A stretch of DNA of 64,000 nucleotides from Methanobrevibacter sp. V74 (GCF_963082495.1 NZ_CAUJAN010000002.1:310001-374000), one strand, 5' to 3'. Positions 51,420 to 61,444 are shown, counted from the first letter of the stretch. Numbers and translations are program-made. Notes: generated by a model from the letters alone, not told the origin.

Positions 51420-52694
51420 ATGTATTCTGAAGAATTATTCAATGAATCAAAAAAATATTTTCCTGGTGGGGTAAATTCACCTGTAAGGGCTTTTAAACCT
51501 TGTCCCTTTTTTGTTAAAAGTGCTGGTGGTTCAAAACTCACAGATGAAGATGGTAAAACTTACATAGATCATTGTTTAGCTTATGGGCCATTAATATTAG
51601 GTCATTCTAATCCAAAAGTTGTAAGGGAAGTTTCTAACCAATTAACTATCGGAACTGCTTATGGTGCTCCAACTGAAAATGAAATAACTCTTGCAAAAGA
51701 AGTAATAGATAGAATTCCTTCTGCTGAAATGGTAAGATTCTGTAATAGTGGTACAGAAGCTACTATGAGTGCAATTAGACTTGCAAGAGGTTTTACTGGT
51801 AGAGATAAAATTGTTAAATTTGAAGGCGCATATCATGGAGCACATGACTATGTTCTTGTAAAAGGGGGTTCTGGTGCAGCAACTTTACCTGACAGTCCAG
51901 GTATTCCAGAAGACACTACTAAAAATACATTATCGGTTCCATTTAATGATGAAGAAGCTTTAACAGATCTTATTGAAAAAGAAGGAGAGAATATTGCTTG
52001 TATTATCATGGAAGTAGTTATGGGTAATGTTGGTTGTATTGAACCTAAACCGGGATTTTTAGAATTTATTCGTAAAATTACAGAAGAAAACGGCATTATA
52101 TTAATTTTTGATGAGGTAATCACTGGTTTTAGAGCTTCACGTGGTGGTGCACAAGAATATTATGGTGTTACTCCTGATTTGACAACTCTTGGTAAAATTG
52201 TTGGCGGTGGTCTTCCAATGGGAGCTTTCTGTGGCAAAGCCGAAATCATGGAATTAATCGCACCGCAAGGTCCGGTTTATCAGGCAGGTACCTTTTCAGG
52301 CAATCCTATTTCTGTTCAAGCAGGAATTTCTACTTTAACACAATTGGATGATGCATTCTATAAAGAATTAGAACGTAAAGGAAACTTCCTTAGAGGAAAT
52401 ATTGAATCAATAATGGATCATGAAGAGTATAACATTCATCCTGTTGGTATTGCTTCAATGTTTCAAATTTATTTCAATCCGGCACCAGTTTACAATTATG
52501 CTGATGTTCAAAAATCTGACAGAAGACAATTCTTAAGATACTTTAAAACCTTGTTAAAACAAGGAGTGTTTATTCCCCCATCTCAATTTGAATGTAATTT
52601 TATTTCAAATGCTCATACTATGGAGGATTTACAAAAAACTTCTGATGCTATTGAATTAGCACTGGAAGCCGCATTTAAGAAAAGAAGAAGGTAA
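51420..52694 (+). CDS. hemL: Glutamate-1-semialdehyde 2,1-aminomutase
   Basis: HemL converts glutamate-1-semialdehyde to 5-aminolevulinate, feeding all tetrapyrroles (F430, corrinoids, siroheme). The 424-residue class III aminotransferase starts [24 protein letters not shown]. It has [19 protein letters not shown] for cofactor binding, [11 protein letters not shown], and the PLP lysine in [17 protein letters not shown]. It lies 9 bp after cbiC and 4 bp before the signal peptidase gene. Confidence 0.96.
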   Translation: MYSEELFNESKKYFPGGVNSPVRAFKPCPFFVKSAGGSKLTDEDGKTYIDHCLAYGPLILGHSNPKVVREVSNQLTIGTAYGAPTENEITLAKEVIDRIPSAEMVRFCNSGTEATMSAIRLARGFTGRDKIVKFEGAYHGAHDYVLVKGGSGAATLPDSPGIPEDTTKNTLSVPFNDEEALTDLIEKEGENIACIIMEVVMGNVGCIEPKPGFLEFIRKITEENGIILIFDEVITGFRASRGGAQEYYGVTPDLTTLGKIVGGGLPMGAFCGKAEIMELIAPQGPVYQAGTFSGNPISVQAGISTLTQLDDAFYKELERKGNFLRGNIESIMDHEEYNIHPVGIASMFQIYFNPAPVYNYADVQKSDRRQFLRYFKTLLKQGVFIPPSQFECNFISNAHTMEDLQKTSDAIELALEAAFKKRRR

Positions 52695-52698
52695 TACT

Positions 52699-53124
52699 AT
52701 GGATATTGATTTTAAAGAGGTTGTGGGTTATGCAATTGTTCTCATCATTGTTTTAATTGCAGCTCAACACTTGAATGTTGTTGTTTCAGGAAGTATGGAA
52801 CCTGCATTTTACAGAGGAGACATTGTAATGGTTGAAAAAGCAGATTTCTTAGGTATTCATGAATTTGATCCTAGTAATGTAAAAATTGGAGATGTAGTTG
52901 TTTATGATGCTGCATGGTATGACCAACCAGTAATTCATAGAGTTATTAATATTACGGATATTAATGGAACCACGATGTATGTGATTAAAGGGGATAATAA
53001 TGACCATGTGGATCCTTATTATGTTACTGCTGACCAAATTCAAGAAAAAGTTGTAACATTTGGGGATAATTTAGTTGTGATTCCAAAAATTGGATATCTT
53101 TCCATATGGTTAAGAGGTTTATAA
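52699..53124 (+). CDS. Signal peptidase I, archaeal/ER (Sec11) type
   Basis: This 141-residue membrane-anchored protease cleaves secretory signal peptides. One N-terminal membrane helix (residues 8-30) is followed by the catalytic serine motif VSGSMEPAFYRGD (Ser32) and VIHRVI (His80), with His replacing the bacterial Lys as in Sec11. The acidic residue in KGDNNDHVDPYYV completes the expected triad or dyad. It lacks the long bacterial domain II. It probably processes the adhesin signal peptides among others. It sits between hemL and argS in a tight cluster. Confidence 0.93.
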   Translation: MDIDFKEVVGYAIVLIIVLIAAQHLNVVVSGSMEPAFYRGDIVMVEKADFLGIHEFDPSNVKIGDVVVYDAAWYDQPVIHRVINITDINGTTMYVIKGDNNDHVDPYYVTADQIQEKVVTFGDNLVVIPKIGYLSIWLRGL

Positions 53125-53143
53125 TTATTATTAAGGTGAATTA

Positions 53144-54844
53144 ATGTATTTTGAAATTGAAAAACAAGCTATTGATGCTATTAACAAAGCATTAGATCAA
53201 TATGATGTAGAAATTGATAGGGATTTTAGATTGGATTTTCCACCAAATCCCGATTTAGGTGACCTTGCAAGTACTATTGCATTTGCACTTACTAAAAAAT
53301 TAAGGACTTCTCCTCCGGAAGTTGCAAAAGAACTAGTTGAAAAAATTGAAATTCCTGAAATTTTTTCTAAAGTACAGAACTTCGGTCCTTATGTAAATTT
53401 CTTCATTGATTATAATAAATTCTCTAAATTATTATTGGAAAAGGTCGATGAAAACTATGGTCAACTTCCTGCATATGGTGAAAAAATTGTATTGGAGCAT
53501 ACTTCAGCCAATCCAAACGGCCCGCTACATATTGGACACATCAGAAACTCTATTTTTGGAGATTCACTTTCAAGACTTTTAAAATTAGCTGGAAGGGAGG
53601 TTACTACTCAATATTATGTAAATGATATGGGCAGACAAATTGCAATCATTGTTTGCGGTATAACTGAACTTGGCCTAAAAATTGAAGATTATGAAGGAGA
53701 TAAAATAGATCATAAGGTTGGCAAGTTATACTTCGATGCTAATAAAGCAGTTGAAGAAGATGAAAATCTTTCAGCAAAGGTAGATGAGTTAATTCAAAAA
53801 TATGAAGAAGGTAGTGACAGTGAATTAAATGAAATCTTCGAGCATGTAGTTTCAAGTTGTATTTCTGGAATGAAGGAAACACTTAAAAGAATTAATATAA
53901 CTCATGATGATTTTGTATGGGAAGGGCAATTTGTAAGAAGTGGAGAAGTAGATGAACTTGTAAAATATATTAAAAAAGAAGGATTCACTCGTGAAAATGA
54001 TGTTTTATACATCGATTTAACTGACTTTAACATAGAAAAAGAATTTGTTTTGCTCCGTTCTAATGGAACATCTCTTTATTCTACTCGTGATTTGGCATAT
54101 CATAAATATAAATCTACTTTAGGCGATACTGTACTTGATATTTTAGGTTCAGATCATAAATTAGCCGCTAAACAAATTAAAGTTATTTTTGAAGAGATAT
54201 TTAGGCAAACTCCTCCTGAAGTAATCTTTTATGAATTCATTACTCTTCCTGAAGGGTCAATGTCAACTCGTAGAGGTAAATTTGTATCAGTTGATGAATT
54301 AATTGATGAGGCGGTTTCAAGAGCTCATGGCGAAATCAAATCAAGAAATCCTGATTTGACTGAAGAAGAGATAACTCTAATGGCTGAAGAAATAGGTGTT
54401 GGTGCGGTTAGGTTCTTTATTGCAAAATTATCGCCTGAAAAACACTTAACCTTTAAATGGGATGAAGCTTTAAGTTTTGAGAGAGGTTGTGCTTCTATTC
54501 AATATGCGCATGCTAGAGCATGCAAATTACTTAATAAATCTGGTAGGGATATTGCTTCTTTAAGTGTTAGTGATAATTGGGTTCCTAATGATGTTGAAAA
54601 GGATTTAGTAAGACAAATAGCTAAATTCCCACAGGTTGTTGAAGATTGTGCTAATAAACAAAGAGTTCACAACATTACTCAATACAGTCAGGATTTAGCA
54701 AGTTCATTTAACAAATTCTATAAATCAGAACAAGTTATCGGGTCTGACGTTGAAGATACAAGACTTATTTTAGTTGATAGAGCTAAAACAACTATTAAAA
54801 ACGCTTTAGATATTTTAGGTGTTTCAGCACCTGAAAAAATGTAG
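53144..54844 (+). CDS. argS: Arginyl-tRNA synthetase
   Basis: This 566-residue class I synthetase has an N-terminal Add1 domain and HTSANPNGPLHIGHIRNS, which carries HIGH near residues 132-135. A KMSKS-equivalent GSMSTRRGKFVS follows, then the C-terminal anticodon-binding DALR domain with SIQYAHARACKLL and HNITQYSQDLASSFNKFY. The ribosome binding site aaggtga lies upstream of the ATG. A terminator hairpin overlaps its stop codon. Confidence 0.97.
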   Translation: MYFEIEKQAIDAINKALDQYDVEIDRDFRLDFPPNPDLGDLASTIAFALTKKLRTSPPEVAKELVEKIEIPEIFSKVQNFGPYVNFFIDYNKFSKLLLEKVDENYGQLPAYGEKIVLEHTSANPNGPLHIGHIRNSIFGDSLSRLLKLAGREVTTQYYVNDMGRQIAIIVCGITELGLKIEDYEGDKIDHKVGKLYFDANKAVEEDENLSAKVDELIQKYEEGSDSELNEIFEHVVSSCISGMKETLKRINITHDDFVWEGQFVRSGEVDELVKYIKKEGFTRENDVLYIDLTDFNIEKEFVLLRSNGTSLYSTRDLAYHKYKSTLGDTVLDILGSDHKLAAKQIKVIFEEIFRQTPPEVIFYEFITLPEGSMSTRRGKFVSVDELIDEAVSRAHGEIKSRNPDLTEEEITLMAEEIGVGAVRFFIAKLSPEKHLTFKWDEALSFERGCASIQYAHARACKLLNKSGRDIASLSVSDNWVPNDVEKDLVRQIAKFPQVVEDCANKQRVHNITQYSQDLASSFNKFYKSEQVIGSDVEDTRLILVDRAKTTIKNALDILGVSAPEKM

Positions 54845-54878
54845 ATGAGTTGTTGGCTCATCTTCAATCTCTTTTTTT
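54843..54878 (+). terminator. Terminator of argS
   Basis: A 7-bp perfect stem (agatgag 54843-54849 with ctcatct 54857-54863) is followed by a T7 run at 54872-54878. It overlaps the TAG stop. Confidence 0.68.
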
Positions 54879-55009
54879 ATGGGTGTTTTGATTTTCAGTT
54901 AGTTTTTATTTTACTAAAAACTATTTGGCATAGTTTGATAAATTAAAATTCCCTTGTTCTAATTGAAAAAATTGTATATTTAGAAATTTTAAGAAGACGC
55001 CGTATTTAC

Positions 55010-55543
55010 TTAATCCACATAATGGATGTAATCCTCTTTTCTAGGTTGTGGTTCTGGTGCTTCTGTATCCGCATAACCCAATACTACATGACCAATTCCT
55101 TCATAGCTTTCAGGAATTCCCCATTCTTTAAGCAATGCTTTCCCTTTCTTTGATGAAAATTCATCACGTGCACGGTGAACCCAGCAAGATGCAACACCAA
55201 CAGCATGAGAGGCATTAACAAGCACTGATAAAACACTCACTCCATCTTCAACATAAGTTGGAAGTTCACTATTGGCCAGCACAATCAACAACGTTTTCCC
55301 GCCATAAAATGGATCCATATCTTCAGGCATTTCATTTGGAAAGTAGCTTCTGTTCCATGCTGAAAATTCTTTAATAGTTTCTGGATTTTGAATTACAACT
55401 ATTTTTGGTGATTGTGCACCTCTTCCTGTTGGTGCATAAGTTCCAGCTTCTAAAATGGTTTTTAACTCTTCATCACTGATTTATTCATCTCTAAATTTGC
55501 GTATGCTTCGTCTAGTTTTAATGTTTTCTATTGTTTCATTCAT
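55010..55543 (-). pseudogene. Nitroreductase-family gene interrupted by an in-frame TAA
   Basis: From ATG at 55543 the frame reads MNETIENIKTRRSIRKFRDE, then TAA (55481-55483), then ISDEELKTILEAGTYAPTG and on to the end. The family expects a polar residue such as Gln at the stop position, so a single CAA-to-TAA change explains it. The RRSIRKF FMN-binding N-terminus and the C-terminal GIGHVVLGY are typical of small FMN nitroreductases (177 codons). The start overlaps the marR stop by 4 bases. It is the third gene of the MATE-marR operon. Re-initiation at an internal ATG near 55330 would lose the FMN site. Confidence 0.82.
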
Positions 55544-55956
55544 ATTAAACCCTCACAGATTTTTATGAGAATATCTCTAAAATTCTTAAATTCTTCCTCG
55601 GTTAACTCTTTTTTAATTATATTGTCCCATTTTGCATCATAGTTCATGATTTGTCGAGCGATGTCGCTACCTTTTTGAGTTACACTAACGATTTTTTTTC
55701 TTTTTTCCGGAGTTCTTGTTATTAATCCTTTCTTTTCAAGTTTATCAAGATTTCTAGTCACTGTACTTTCATTGATATGGATTTCATCCGCTAATTCTTC
55801 CTGACTAATTCCTTTATTTATGTATGATTTTACTAACAAAGGATATAATCCCGAACTTAAATTTACCTCTTTTAATTTTTGATTAAGATAATTTGTCTGT
55901 TTTCTAGAAAGCAGAGAAACAAGAGGGGAAGTAGGAATGTCACTATCAAATGTCAT
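55540..55956 (-). CDS. MarR-family transcriptional regulator
   Basis: This 138-residue winged-helix regulator has the recognition region GISQEELADEIHINESTVTRNLDKLEKKGLI (about residues 53-83), followed by a beta-wing RTPEKRKKIVSVTQKG and a dimerising C-terminal helix. It overlaps the end of the MATE transporter gene by 11 bp and the start of the nitroreductase by 4 bp, so all three are one operon. It probably represses that operon in response to a small molecule. A candidate operator lies at 57327-57340. Confidence 0.92.
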   Translation of the reverse strand: MTFDSDIPTSPLVSLLSRKQTNYLNQKLKEVNLSSGLYPLLVKSYINKGISQEELADEIHINESTVTRNLDKLEKKGLITRTPEKRKKIVSVTQKGSDIARQIMNYDAKWDNIIKKELTEEEFKNFRDILIKICEGLI

Positions 55957-57316
55957 GGCTCTGACTCCTAATTAATCTATTGATGTAAAGTTCAATACAT
56001 GCATAACAAATCAGCGAACCGATTCCTCCACCTAAAAGCATTCCGTAGTATATTCCGGTTTCTCCCATATCAAATATAAATCCGAGTATATATGCAAAAA
56101 TTAACACTAATACAAATTCCCTAAATGTTGTTAAAACAAATGAAATTGTTCCTTTTCCAACACCTTGGAATACATTTCCTGCACTTGCTCCAAAAGGTAC
56201 ATATAATATAAATAAGCACATTAATTGTAAGAAACTTGCGATTAATGGTTCTAATTGGGCACTGTTTTCTGAATATGAGAATATAAATGCGATTTGATTT
56301 GCAAATATATTTAGAGCTATGCAAACTATTATGGATGCAACTAGTGCGATTTCAACAGCATATCTGGCTGTAACTCTAAGATTTTCATATTTTCTTGCAC
56401 CATATGAAACTCCCGCAACCGAAATTGATGCTGTTCCAACTCCAATTGCTGGAAGCATTCCTAAATTAATAATTCTCCAACCTGCAGTATATACGGCTAC
56501 TGCAACCGGACCTGAAACAAGTGTAAGCATAAAGTTAACCACGATGGTTAGTGCAGATAATATTAATTGTTCTAAACTTGCTGGAATACCAACGACTAAA
56601 ATATCTTTATATATGTTTAAATCATTGTGGAAGTTGTCACAGTTATATTTTAAGTATGTGTCCTGTTTAATCAGCATCCAGTAAATCATCACTAAAACCG
56701 ATAAAATGTGTGCAATAACTGTTGCCCATGCTGCTCCTGCGACCCCTAAATTTAATGTATAAATAAAAATTGGGTCAATAGACATGTTAATTATAGCTGT
56801 GATTGCAATCGGTATTGTTGCTCTTTTAACGTCTCCTTCTGCTCTAAATGCCCCTCCAAATATTGGTGGAAGCAACATTGCAAATGAAAAAGAGAATATT
56901 ACAACTCCATAATCCATCGCATAACTTAAAACGCTGGTTGCACCCATTATTTTAAGTAAAGGTTCTAAAAATATTAATAAGATAATTGACACGATTATTG
57001 ACAATATGACTCCTAGAATTAAGTTATGTATTGCCGCGTTATTTGCTGAAGTTTTGTTTTCAGCTCCAATGTAACGTGATATTAATGAATTACCTCCAGC
57101 ACCAATTCCATTTCCGATTCCAATAAGTACCATGAATAATGGCGTAATGTATCCTAGTGCAGCTAATGGGTCTGCACCTAATCCTGCCACCCAAATACTG
57201 TCGATGATATTATTTGAAAAGATTAGAAACATACTGGCTATAATTGGAATTGATAATTTGTTTATTGCCTTTTTAGGATCTCCTGTAAGCATTTTGATAT
57301 TCTGATTTTTATCCAT
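55946..57316 (-). CDS. MATE-family multidrug/Na+ antiporter
   Basis: This 456-residue membrane protein has about 12 hydrophobic segments. The N-terminal half contains the MATE-type PIIASMFLIFSNNIIDSIWVAGLGADPLAALGY stretch and GNGIGAGGNSLISRYIGAEN. The second half repeats the pattern with VPASLEQLILSALTIVV and GVGTASISVAGVSYGARKYE. It probably exports organic cations or drugs. It is first in the operon with marR and the broken nitroreductase, and is preceded by a TATA-like tract and an imperfect palindrome. Confidence 0.93.
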   Translation of the reverse strand: MDKNQNIKMLTGDPKKAINKLSIPIIASMFLIFSNNIIDSIWVAGLGADPLAALGYITPLFMVLIGIGNGIGAGGNSLISRYIGAENKTSANNAAIHNLILGVILSIIVSIILLIFLEPLLKIMGATSVLSYAMDYGVVIFSFSFAMLLPPIFGGAFRAEGDVKRATIPIAITAIINMSIDPIFIYTLNLGVAGAAWATVIAHILSVLVMIYWMLIKQDTYLKYNCDNFHNDLNIYKDILVVGIPASLEQLILSALTIVVNFMLTLVSGPVAVAVYTAGWRIINLGMLPAIGVGTASISVAGVSYGARKYENLRVTARYAVEIALVASIIVCIALNIFANQIAFIFSYSENSAQLEPLIASFLQLMCLFILYVPFGASAGNVFQGVGKGTISFVLTTFREFVLVLIFAYILGFIFDMGETGIYYGMLLGGGIGSLICYACIELYINRLIRSQSHDI

Positions 57317-57326
57317 ATTTATCTCT

Positions 57327-57340
57327 CTTGTATATGCAAG
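57327..57340. promoter_or_regulatory. Candidate MarR operator upstream of the MATE operon
   Basis: CTTGTATATGCAAG is a 14-bp near-palindrome (12 of 14 positions symmetric) 11 bp before the MATE start codon. The minus-strand TATA-like gatatatttaaata lies at about 57347-57360, so the palindrome sits at the predicted transcription start, where a repressor would block. The remaining spacer to 57661 shows only AT-rich sequence and the purD promoter. Confidence 0.5.
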
Positions 57341-57661
57341 TGTTAATATTTAAATATATCGCAAAATTTGAAAATAAAAAAAGAAGAGGTATATCAGATT
57401 TCATTTTTTATCAATTTTAAAGGCGAGTTTTCAAGGTGGGATTCCTTAAAAATTAATTCGAGTATTATTTTCATGTGAAATGGCAAAAACTTCCAAATTG
57501 CAATAATAATGATTATTATAATAACTAGTATCCTATTTTTATTCATTAGACCGGTATATTAACATTTAGCGCCCATATTTTATAAACTTAAAAAACTATA
57601 GGTTTTCATTACATAAATTTTAATATTTATAAAAATATACTTTATACAAGGAGAATTAATT

Positions 57662-58972
57662 ATGAAGGTTTTAGTCGTTGGAACTGGTGCCCGTGAACAT
57701 GCCATTGCAGATGGCTTAAAAGATGATGTAGAATTATATTGTTACATGAGTAAAGTAAACCCTGGTATGTCCAAAATCGCCGAATTTAAACAAGGTGATG
57801 AAGGGGAAGTTGAAAAAGTAGCTGAATACGCTGCTGAAAAAGGCATAGATATTGCCTTTATTGGTCCTGAAGCTCCACTTGGAAAAGGAATTGTAGATGA
57901 ACTTCAAAAAAATGGAATTAAATGTGTTGGACCAACTCAGAGTGCAGCTAGAATTGAAACTGATAAATCGTTTATGAGAAAACTCTTTGAAGACTATGAA
58001 ATTGAAGGGTCTTTAATTTACAAAGTATTTGATAATTCTGAAGACGTTTCTAAATTCCTAGATGAATTTGACCGTGATGTTGTAGTAAAACCTGTCGGAT
58101 TGACTGGCGGTAAGGGAGTTAAGATTGTTGGAGACCATCTTAAAGATAATGAAGAAGCAAAAGAATACTCCTGTGAAGTTATTGATCATGTAATGGGAGG
58201 ATTTGCTCAAGTTATAATTGAAGAACGATTAATTGGTGAAGAATTCACTATCCAAGCATTCTGTGATGGCAAACACTTAGCGCCAATGCCTGCAGCACAA
58301 GACCATCCTCATGCATTTGAAGGAGATGTAGGTGCAATAACAGGTGGAATGGGTTCATACTCTGATGTTGATGGCCTATTACCATTTTTAAGCCAGAAAA
58401 ATTATGATAAGGCCGTAAAAATCATGCAAGATACTATTGAAGCCATTGCAAAAGAAGCTGAACCATACAAAGGCATTTTATATGGCCAGTTCATGTTAAC
58501 ATCTGATGGGCCAAAACTAATTGAATATAATGCAAGATTTGGAGATCCTGAAGCAATGAATGTATTGCCTCTTTTAAAAACTCCTCTTGTAGATGTTTGC
58601 AAATCTATTGTAGACGGAAATTTAGATACAGTAGAATTTGAAAACAAAGCCAGTGTATGTAAATACATTGTACCTGATGGATATCCTGAAACGGAATATG
58701 CTGGAGAACTAATAGAAGTGGATGAAGTAGCTATCGAAAAATTCGGTGCAAAAGTGTTTTATGCAGCTGTTTCAGCTGAAGATGATGGAATTCACTTATC
58801 TGGTTCAAGAGCATTAGGTATTGTAGCTAGTGGAGAATCTATTGAAGAAGCAGAAAAAGTAGCCGAAAAAGCATGTGAATTTGTTAAAGGCAATGTTTAC
58901 CATAGACGTGATGTGGGAACCGCCGAGTTAGTAAATAAACGTGTTGAACATATGAAAGAAATTTTAAATTGA
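57662..58972 (+). CDS. purD: Phosphoribosylamine-glycine ligase
   Basis: PurD forms glycinamide ribonucleotide, the second purine step. This 436-residue ATP-grasp enzyme starts [19 protein letters not shown]. It has [16 protein letters not shown], the ATP-grasp segment [35 protein letters not shown], and [18 protein letters not shown] near residue 280-297. An aaggag ribosome binding site (57649-57654) precedes the ATG and a TATA-like tract is upstream. Confidence 0.97.
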   Translation: MKVLVVGTGAREHAIADGLKDDVELYCYMSKVNPGMSKIAEFKQGDEGEVEKVAEYAAEKGIDIAFIGPEAPLGKGIVDELQKNGIKCVGPTQSAARIETDKSFMRKLFEDYEIEGSLIYKVFDNSEDVSKFLDEFDRDVVVKPVGLTGGKGVKIVGDHLKDNEEAKEYSCEVIDHVMGGFAQVIIEERLIGEEFTIQAFCDGKHLAPMPAAQDHPHAFEGDVGAITGGMGSYSDVDGLLPFLSQKNYDKAVKIMQDTIEAIAKEAEPYKGILYGQFMLTSDGPKLIEYNARFGDPEAMNVLPLLKTPLVDVCKSIVDGNLDTVEFENKASVCKYIVPDGYPETEYAGELIEVDEVAIEKFGAKVFYAAVSAEDDGIHLSGSRALGIVASGESIEEAEKVAEKACEFVKGNVYHRRDVGTAELVNKRVEHMKEILN

Positions 58973-59013
58973 AATTTCTATTTTTTAATTTTTTGTGGTA
59001 ATGTGGCTGGGGA

Positions 59014-59826
59014 ATGATGGATAACTTAAAAACAGAACTAGTTCAGCATATTGAAAAACTCAAGGAAAATACTGTTGATGATAATCAAGTAAAAAAATTA
59101 GATGCTATGGCTGAACACATATCTAATATTGATTTTTCTTCTGTTAGTAGTGATAAATCTAAATTCTATAAAAAAATTAAGGAAGGAATGACATTTTTTG
59201 ACAAATTCAAAATATCTCTTGAAAGTAATATTGATATTGATCCTGGAAGAATATTAGGTTTATCTGATGGTATTTTTGGAATGGTAATGACTCTTTTAGT
59301 ATTTTGCATGGCATTGCCTAATGTTCAGTTATTCACCACTAATGATTTTATTTCATATATTCAATCAAACATACAGGTTTTTGGTTATACTTTAGTCAGT
59401 TTTATTCTTGTTAGTTCATTTTGGATTTATTACCATGAATTTATTAAAATCAATGATTTAAACATACCTTATTTATGGCTTAATATATTGTTTTTAGGTT
59501 GTATATCATTTATTCCATTTACAACTTCTCTAATCGGAACTTATTCTCATTTTTTCTATTCAGAAGTGATTTTTGGTTTAAATATACTTGTTACTATAAT
59601 TTCTTTCATGTTAATGGTTTCTTATGCACATAAAAGAGGATTTTTAATAAAAAAGCTATCTAAAAATGAGGAAAAATATATTAATAATACTTTTTCCATG
59701 ATAATGGGTCTTACTGTCATTGTAAATCTCTTAGATTTCAATGTTTCAAGTAATTTCATATATCTGTTCTTGTTAGTTCCAGTAATATCTACATTAAGGG
59801 ATATTAATTTTAAAATGAAATCATAG
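59014..59826 (+). CDS. TMEM175-like (DUF1211) membrane protein, putative potassium channel
   Basis: This 270-residue protein has a hydrophilic helical N-terminus of about 85 residues, then RILGLSDGIFGMVMTLLVF (about residues 87-105), matching the TMEM175 signature RxxxFSDGxFAIxxTLL. Four or five further hydrophobic helices follow. Prokaryotic TMEM175 proteins are K+-selective leak channels that work as tetramers with one such six-helix unit each. The long N-terminal soluble extension is unusual. Two adjacent ATGs (59014, 59017) leave the start ambiguous by one residue. It sits between purD and argF. Confidence 0.8.
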   Translation: MMDNLKTELVQHIEKLKENTVDDNQVKKLDAMAEHISNIDFSSVSSDKSKFYKKIKEGMTFFDKFKISLESNIDIDPGRILGLSDGIFGMVMTLLVFCMALPNVQLFTTNDFISYIQSNIQVFGYTLVSFILVSSFWIYYHEFIKINDLNIPYLWLNILFLGCISFIPFTTSLIGTYSHFFYSEVIFGLNILVTIISFMLMVSYAHKRGFLIKKLSKNEEKYINNTFSMIMGLTVIVNLLDFNVSSNFIYLFLLVPVISTLRDINFKMKS

Positions 59827-59882
59827 AAACATTTAATATATATAAATAAGAAATATGTTATTTTCTTATGAGGGGATTATAA

Positions 59883-60791
59883 ATGGCGAATAGTTTATTA
59901 TCAGTTAATGACATCAAGGACGATGTTAAGTATATTTTAGATTTAGCTAGTAAAATTAAAGCAGGGGATATTGAGGATAAACCTCTTGAAGGTAAAACAT
60001 TAGCAATGATTTTCCAAAAATCATCTACTCGTACTAGAGTATCTTTTGATGTTGGAATGTACCAATTAGGTGGAAGAGCAATCTTTTTATCATCTAATGA
60101 TTTGCAAATGGGAAGGGGAGAACCAATTTCCGATACTGCAAAAGTTTTAAGTCGTTTTGTTGATGGAATAATGATTAGAGCTATTAAACATGAAGATGTA
60201 GTTAAATTAGCTAAATATTCTGATGTTCCTGTTATTAGCGGATTAACTGATTTAGAACATCCTTGCCAAGCACTTGCTGACATGTTAACGGTAAAAGAAC
60301 ATTTTGGCAGTTGTGAAGGCCGTAAAATCTGCTTTGTCGGTGATGGAAATAATGTATGTAATTCCCTTTTATTAATTGCTCCATTACTTGGTATGAATAT
60401 ATCTGTTGCTTGTCCGAAAGGTTATGAAACTTCTGAAGATATTTTAAACACCGCACGTGAATATGCGACTGAAAATAATACTGAAATCATTGTTAGCGAC
60501 GATATTGAGGTAGCTTTAGAAAATGTTGATGTTGTATATACTGATGTTTGGGTAAGTATGGGTGATGAAGCTGAAGCTGCTCAAAGAAAAATCGATTTTG
60601 CACCATTCCAAGTCAACACAGATTTAATGAGTCTGGCTAATGATGATGCAATATTCATGCATTGTTTACCGGCTATTAGAGGTCAGGAAGTAACTAGTGA
60701 TGTCATCGATTCTGACTGTTCTGTTATTTATGATGAAGCTGAAAATAGGATGCACGCTCAAAAAGCTGTTTTATATTACTATTTAAAATAG
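59883..60791 (+). CDS. argF: Ornithine carbamoyltransferase
   Basis: ArgF makes citrulline from ornithine and carbamoyl phosphate. The 302-residue protein has the carbamoyl-phosphate motif FQKSSTRTRVSFDVG (about residues 43-57), then HPCQALADMLTV, and the ornithine-type DVWVSMGDE and MHCLPAIRGQEVTSDV motifs, which separate it from the pyrB at 3.7 kb. The 3' end overlaps the convergent zinc-ribbon gene by 9 bp. Confidence 0.97.
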   Translation: MANSLLSVNDIKDDVKYILDLASKIKAGDIEDKPLEGKTLAMIFQKSSTRTRVSFDVGMYQLGGRAIFLSSNDLQMGRGEPISDTAKVLSRFVDGIMIRAIKHEDVVKLAKYSDVPVISGLTDLEHPCQALADMLTVKEHFGSCEGRKICFVGDGNNVCNSLLLIAPLLGMNISVACPKGYETSEDILNTAREYATENNTEIIVSDDIEVALENVDVVYTDVWVSMGDEAEAAQRKIDFAPFQVNTDLMSLANDDAIFMHCLPAIRGQEVTSDVIDSDCSVIYDEAENRMHAQKAVLYYYLK

Positions 60792-61043
60792 GCTGGCTAG
60801 CGCAAATATTATAAAAATAACAATTAAACAACCGCAACAGCATTTCCAGTCATCATCAGATGAATTATTATTGCTATTTGTTGTTTGAGTATTGTTGGGT
60901 ATATAAGTGTAATTGGAGTTATGGTTTATATTTTCTGATTCAATCACGGTTGTTTTCTTAGCTTCTTCTTTTAATTTAATTCCGCAGTTTTTACAATAGA
61001 TAGCATTTTCCGGATTTTTTTCACCGCATTCTCTACAATACAT
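60783..61043 (-). CDS. Small zinc-ribbon protein with C-terminal membrane helix
   Basis: This 86-residue protein starts with a double-CxxC zinc ribbon MYCRECGEKNPENAIYCKNCGIKL (Cys3, Cys6, Cys17, Cys20). A polar Asn/Ser/Thr-rich linker follows, and the protein ends in WKCCCGCLIVIFIIFALASLF, a short membrane segment preceded by a CCCGC cluster that could be lipidated or metal-binding. The ribbon would face the cytosol if the C-terminus is inserted. Its start overlaps the end of the DUF2085 gene by 11 bp, so they are co-transcribed. The specific function is unknown. Confidence 0.75.
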   Translation of the reverse strand: MYCRECGEKNPENAIYCKNCGIKLKEEAKKTTVIESENINHNSNYTYIPNNTQTTNSNNNSSDDDWKCCCGCLIVIFIIFALASLF

Positions 61044-61365
61044 TCAAACCCCACCTCATTATTATTTTTAAAAAAATTATTAAACCTACACCACCAATAA
61101 AACCTGTGGTGAATCTTAAATTATTTTTACTTTCTCTTGGACCAAAATATTGGCTCAAACCATCAATTGCCACAGGAATCATTAAAATCATTGAGATTAT
61201 AAGCATTTCTAGATTATATTCGTGAGGATAGAAGTAATTCACAATCAAATACAGGGCTAAACCGGTATAAAATCCACTACATCTTGCACAAACTGGAAAC
61301 TGATGGCCTTTGATAAAGAAACCCCTCTCGGGGATTCTATGGCAAAAATATTTACCAATATTCAT
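61033..61365 (-). CDS. DUF2085-like membrane protein
   Basis: This 110-residue protein has an N-terminal CHRIPERGFFIKGHQFPVCARCSGFYTGL region with conserved Cys and His, then two or three hydrophobic helices including IDGLSQYFGPRESKNNLRF. This pattern (CHxxP..S, CaRCxGxY) agrees with the DUF2085 family of unknown function, from recall. The Cys and His residues could bind a metal at the membrane. It is translated first in a two-gene operon with the zinc-ribbon protein and diverges from ilvB. Confidence 0.78.
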   Translation of the reverse strand: MNIGKYFCHRIPERGFFIKGHQFPVCARCSGFYTGLALYLIVNYFYPHEYNLEMLIISMILMIPVAIDGLSQYFGPRESKNNLRFTTGFIGGVGLIIFLKIIMRWGLNVL

Positions 61366-61444
61366 ATTAATCCTTTAAGTTAATTATATATATTTTTATA
61401 TTCATATGTAACTGTATAATATAAAATATAAAAAGGTTTTTAAT

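Noticed and set aside
55481-55483. Stop codon in the nitroreductase read as selenocysteine or pyrrolysine
   Set aside because: The codon is TAA. Selenocysteine uses TGA and pyrrolysine TAG, so recoding is not a plausible explanation.
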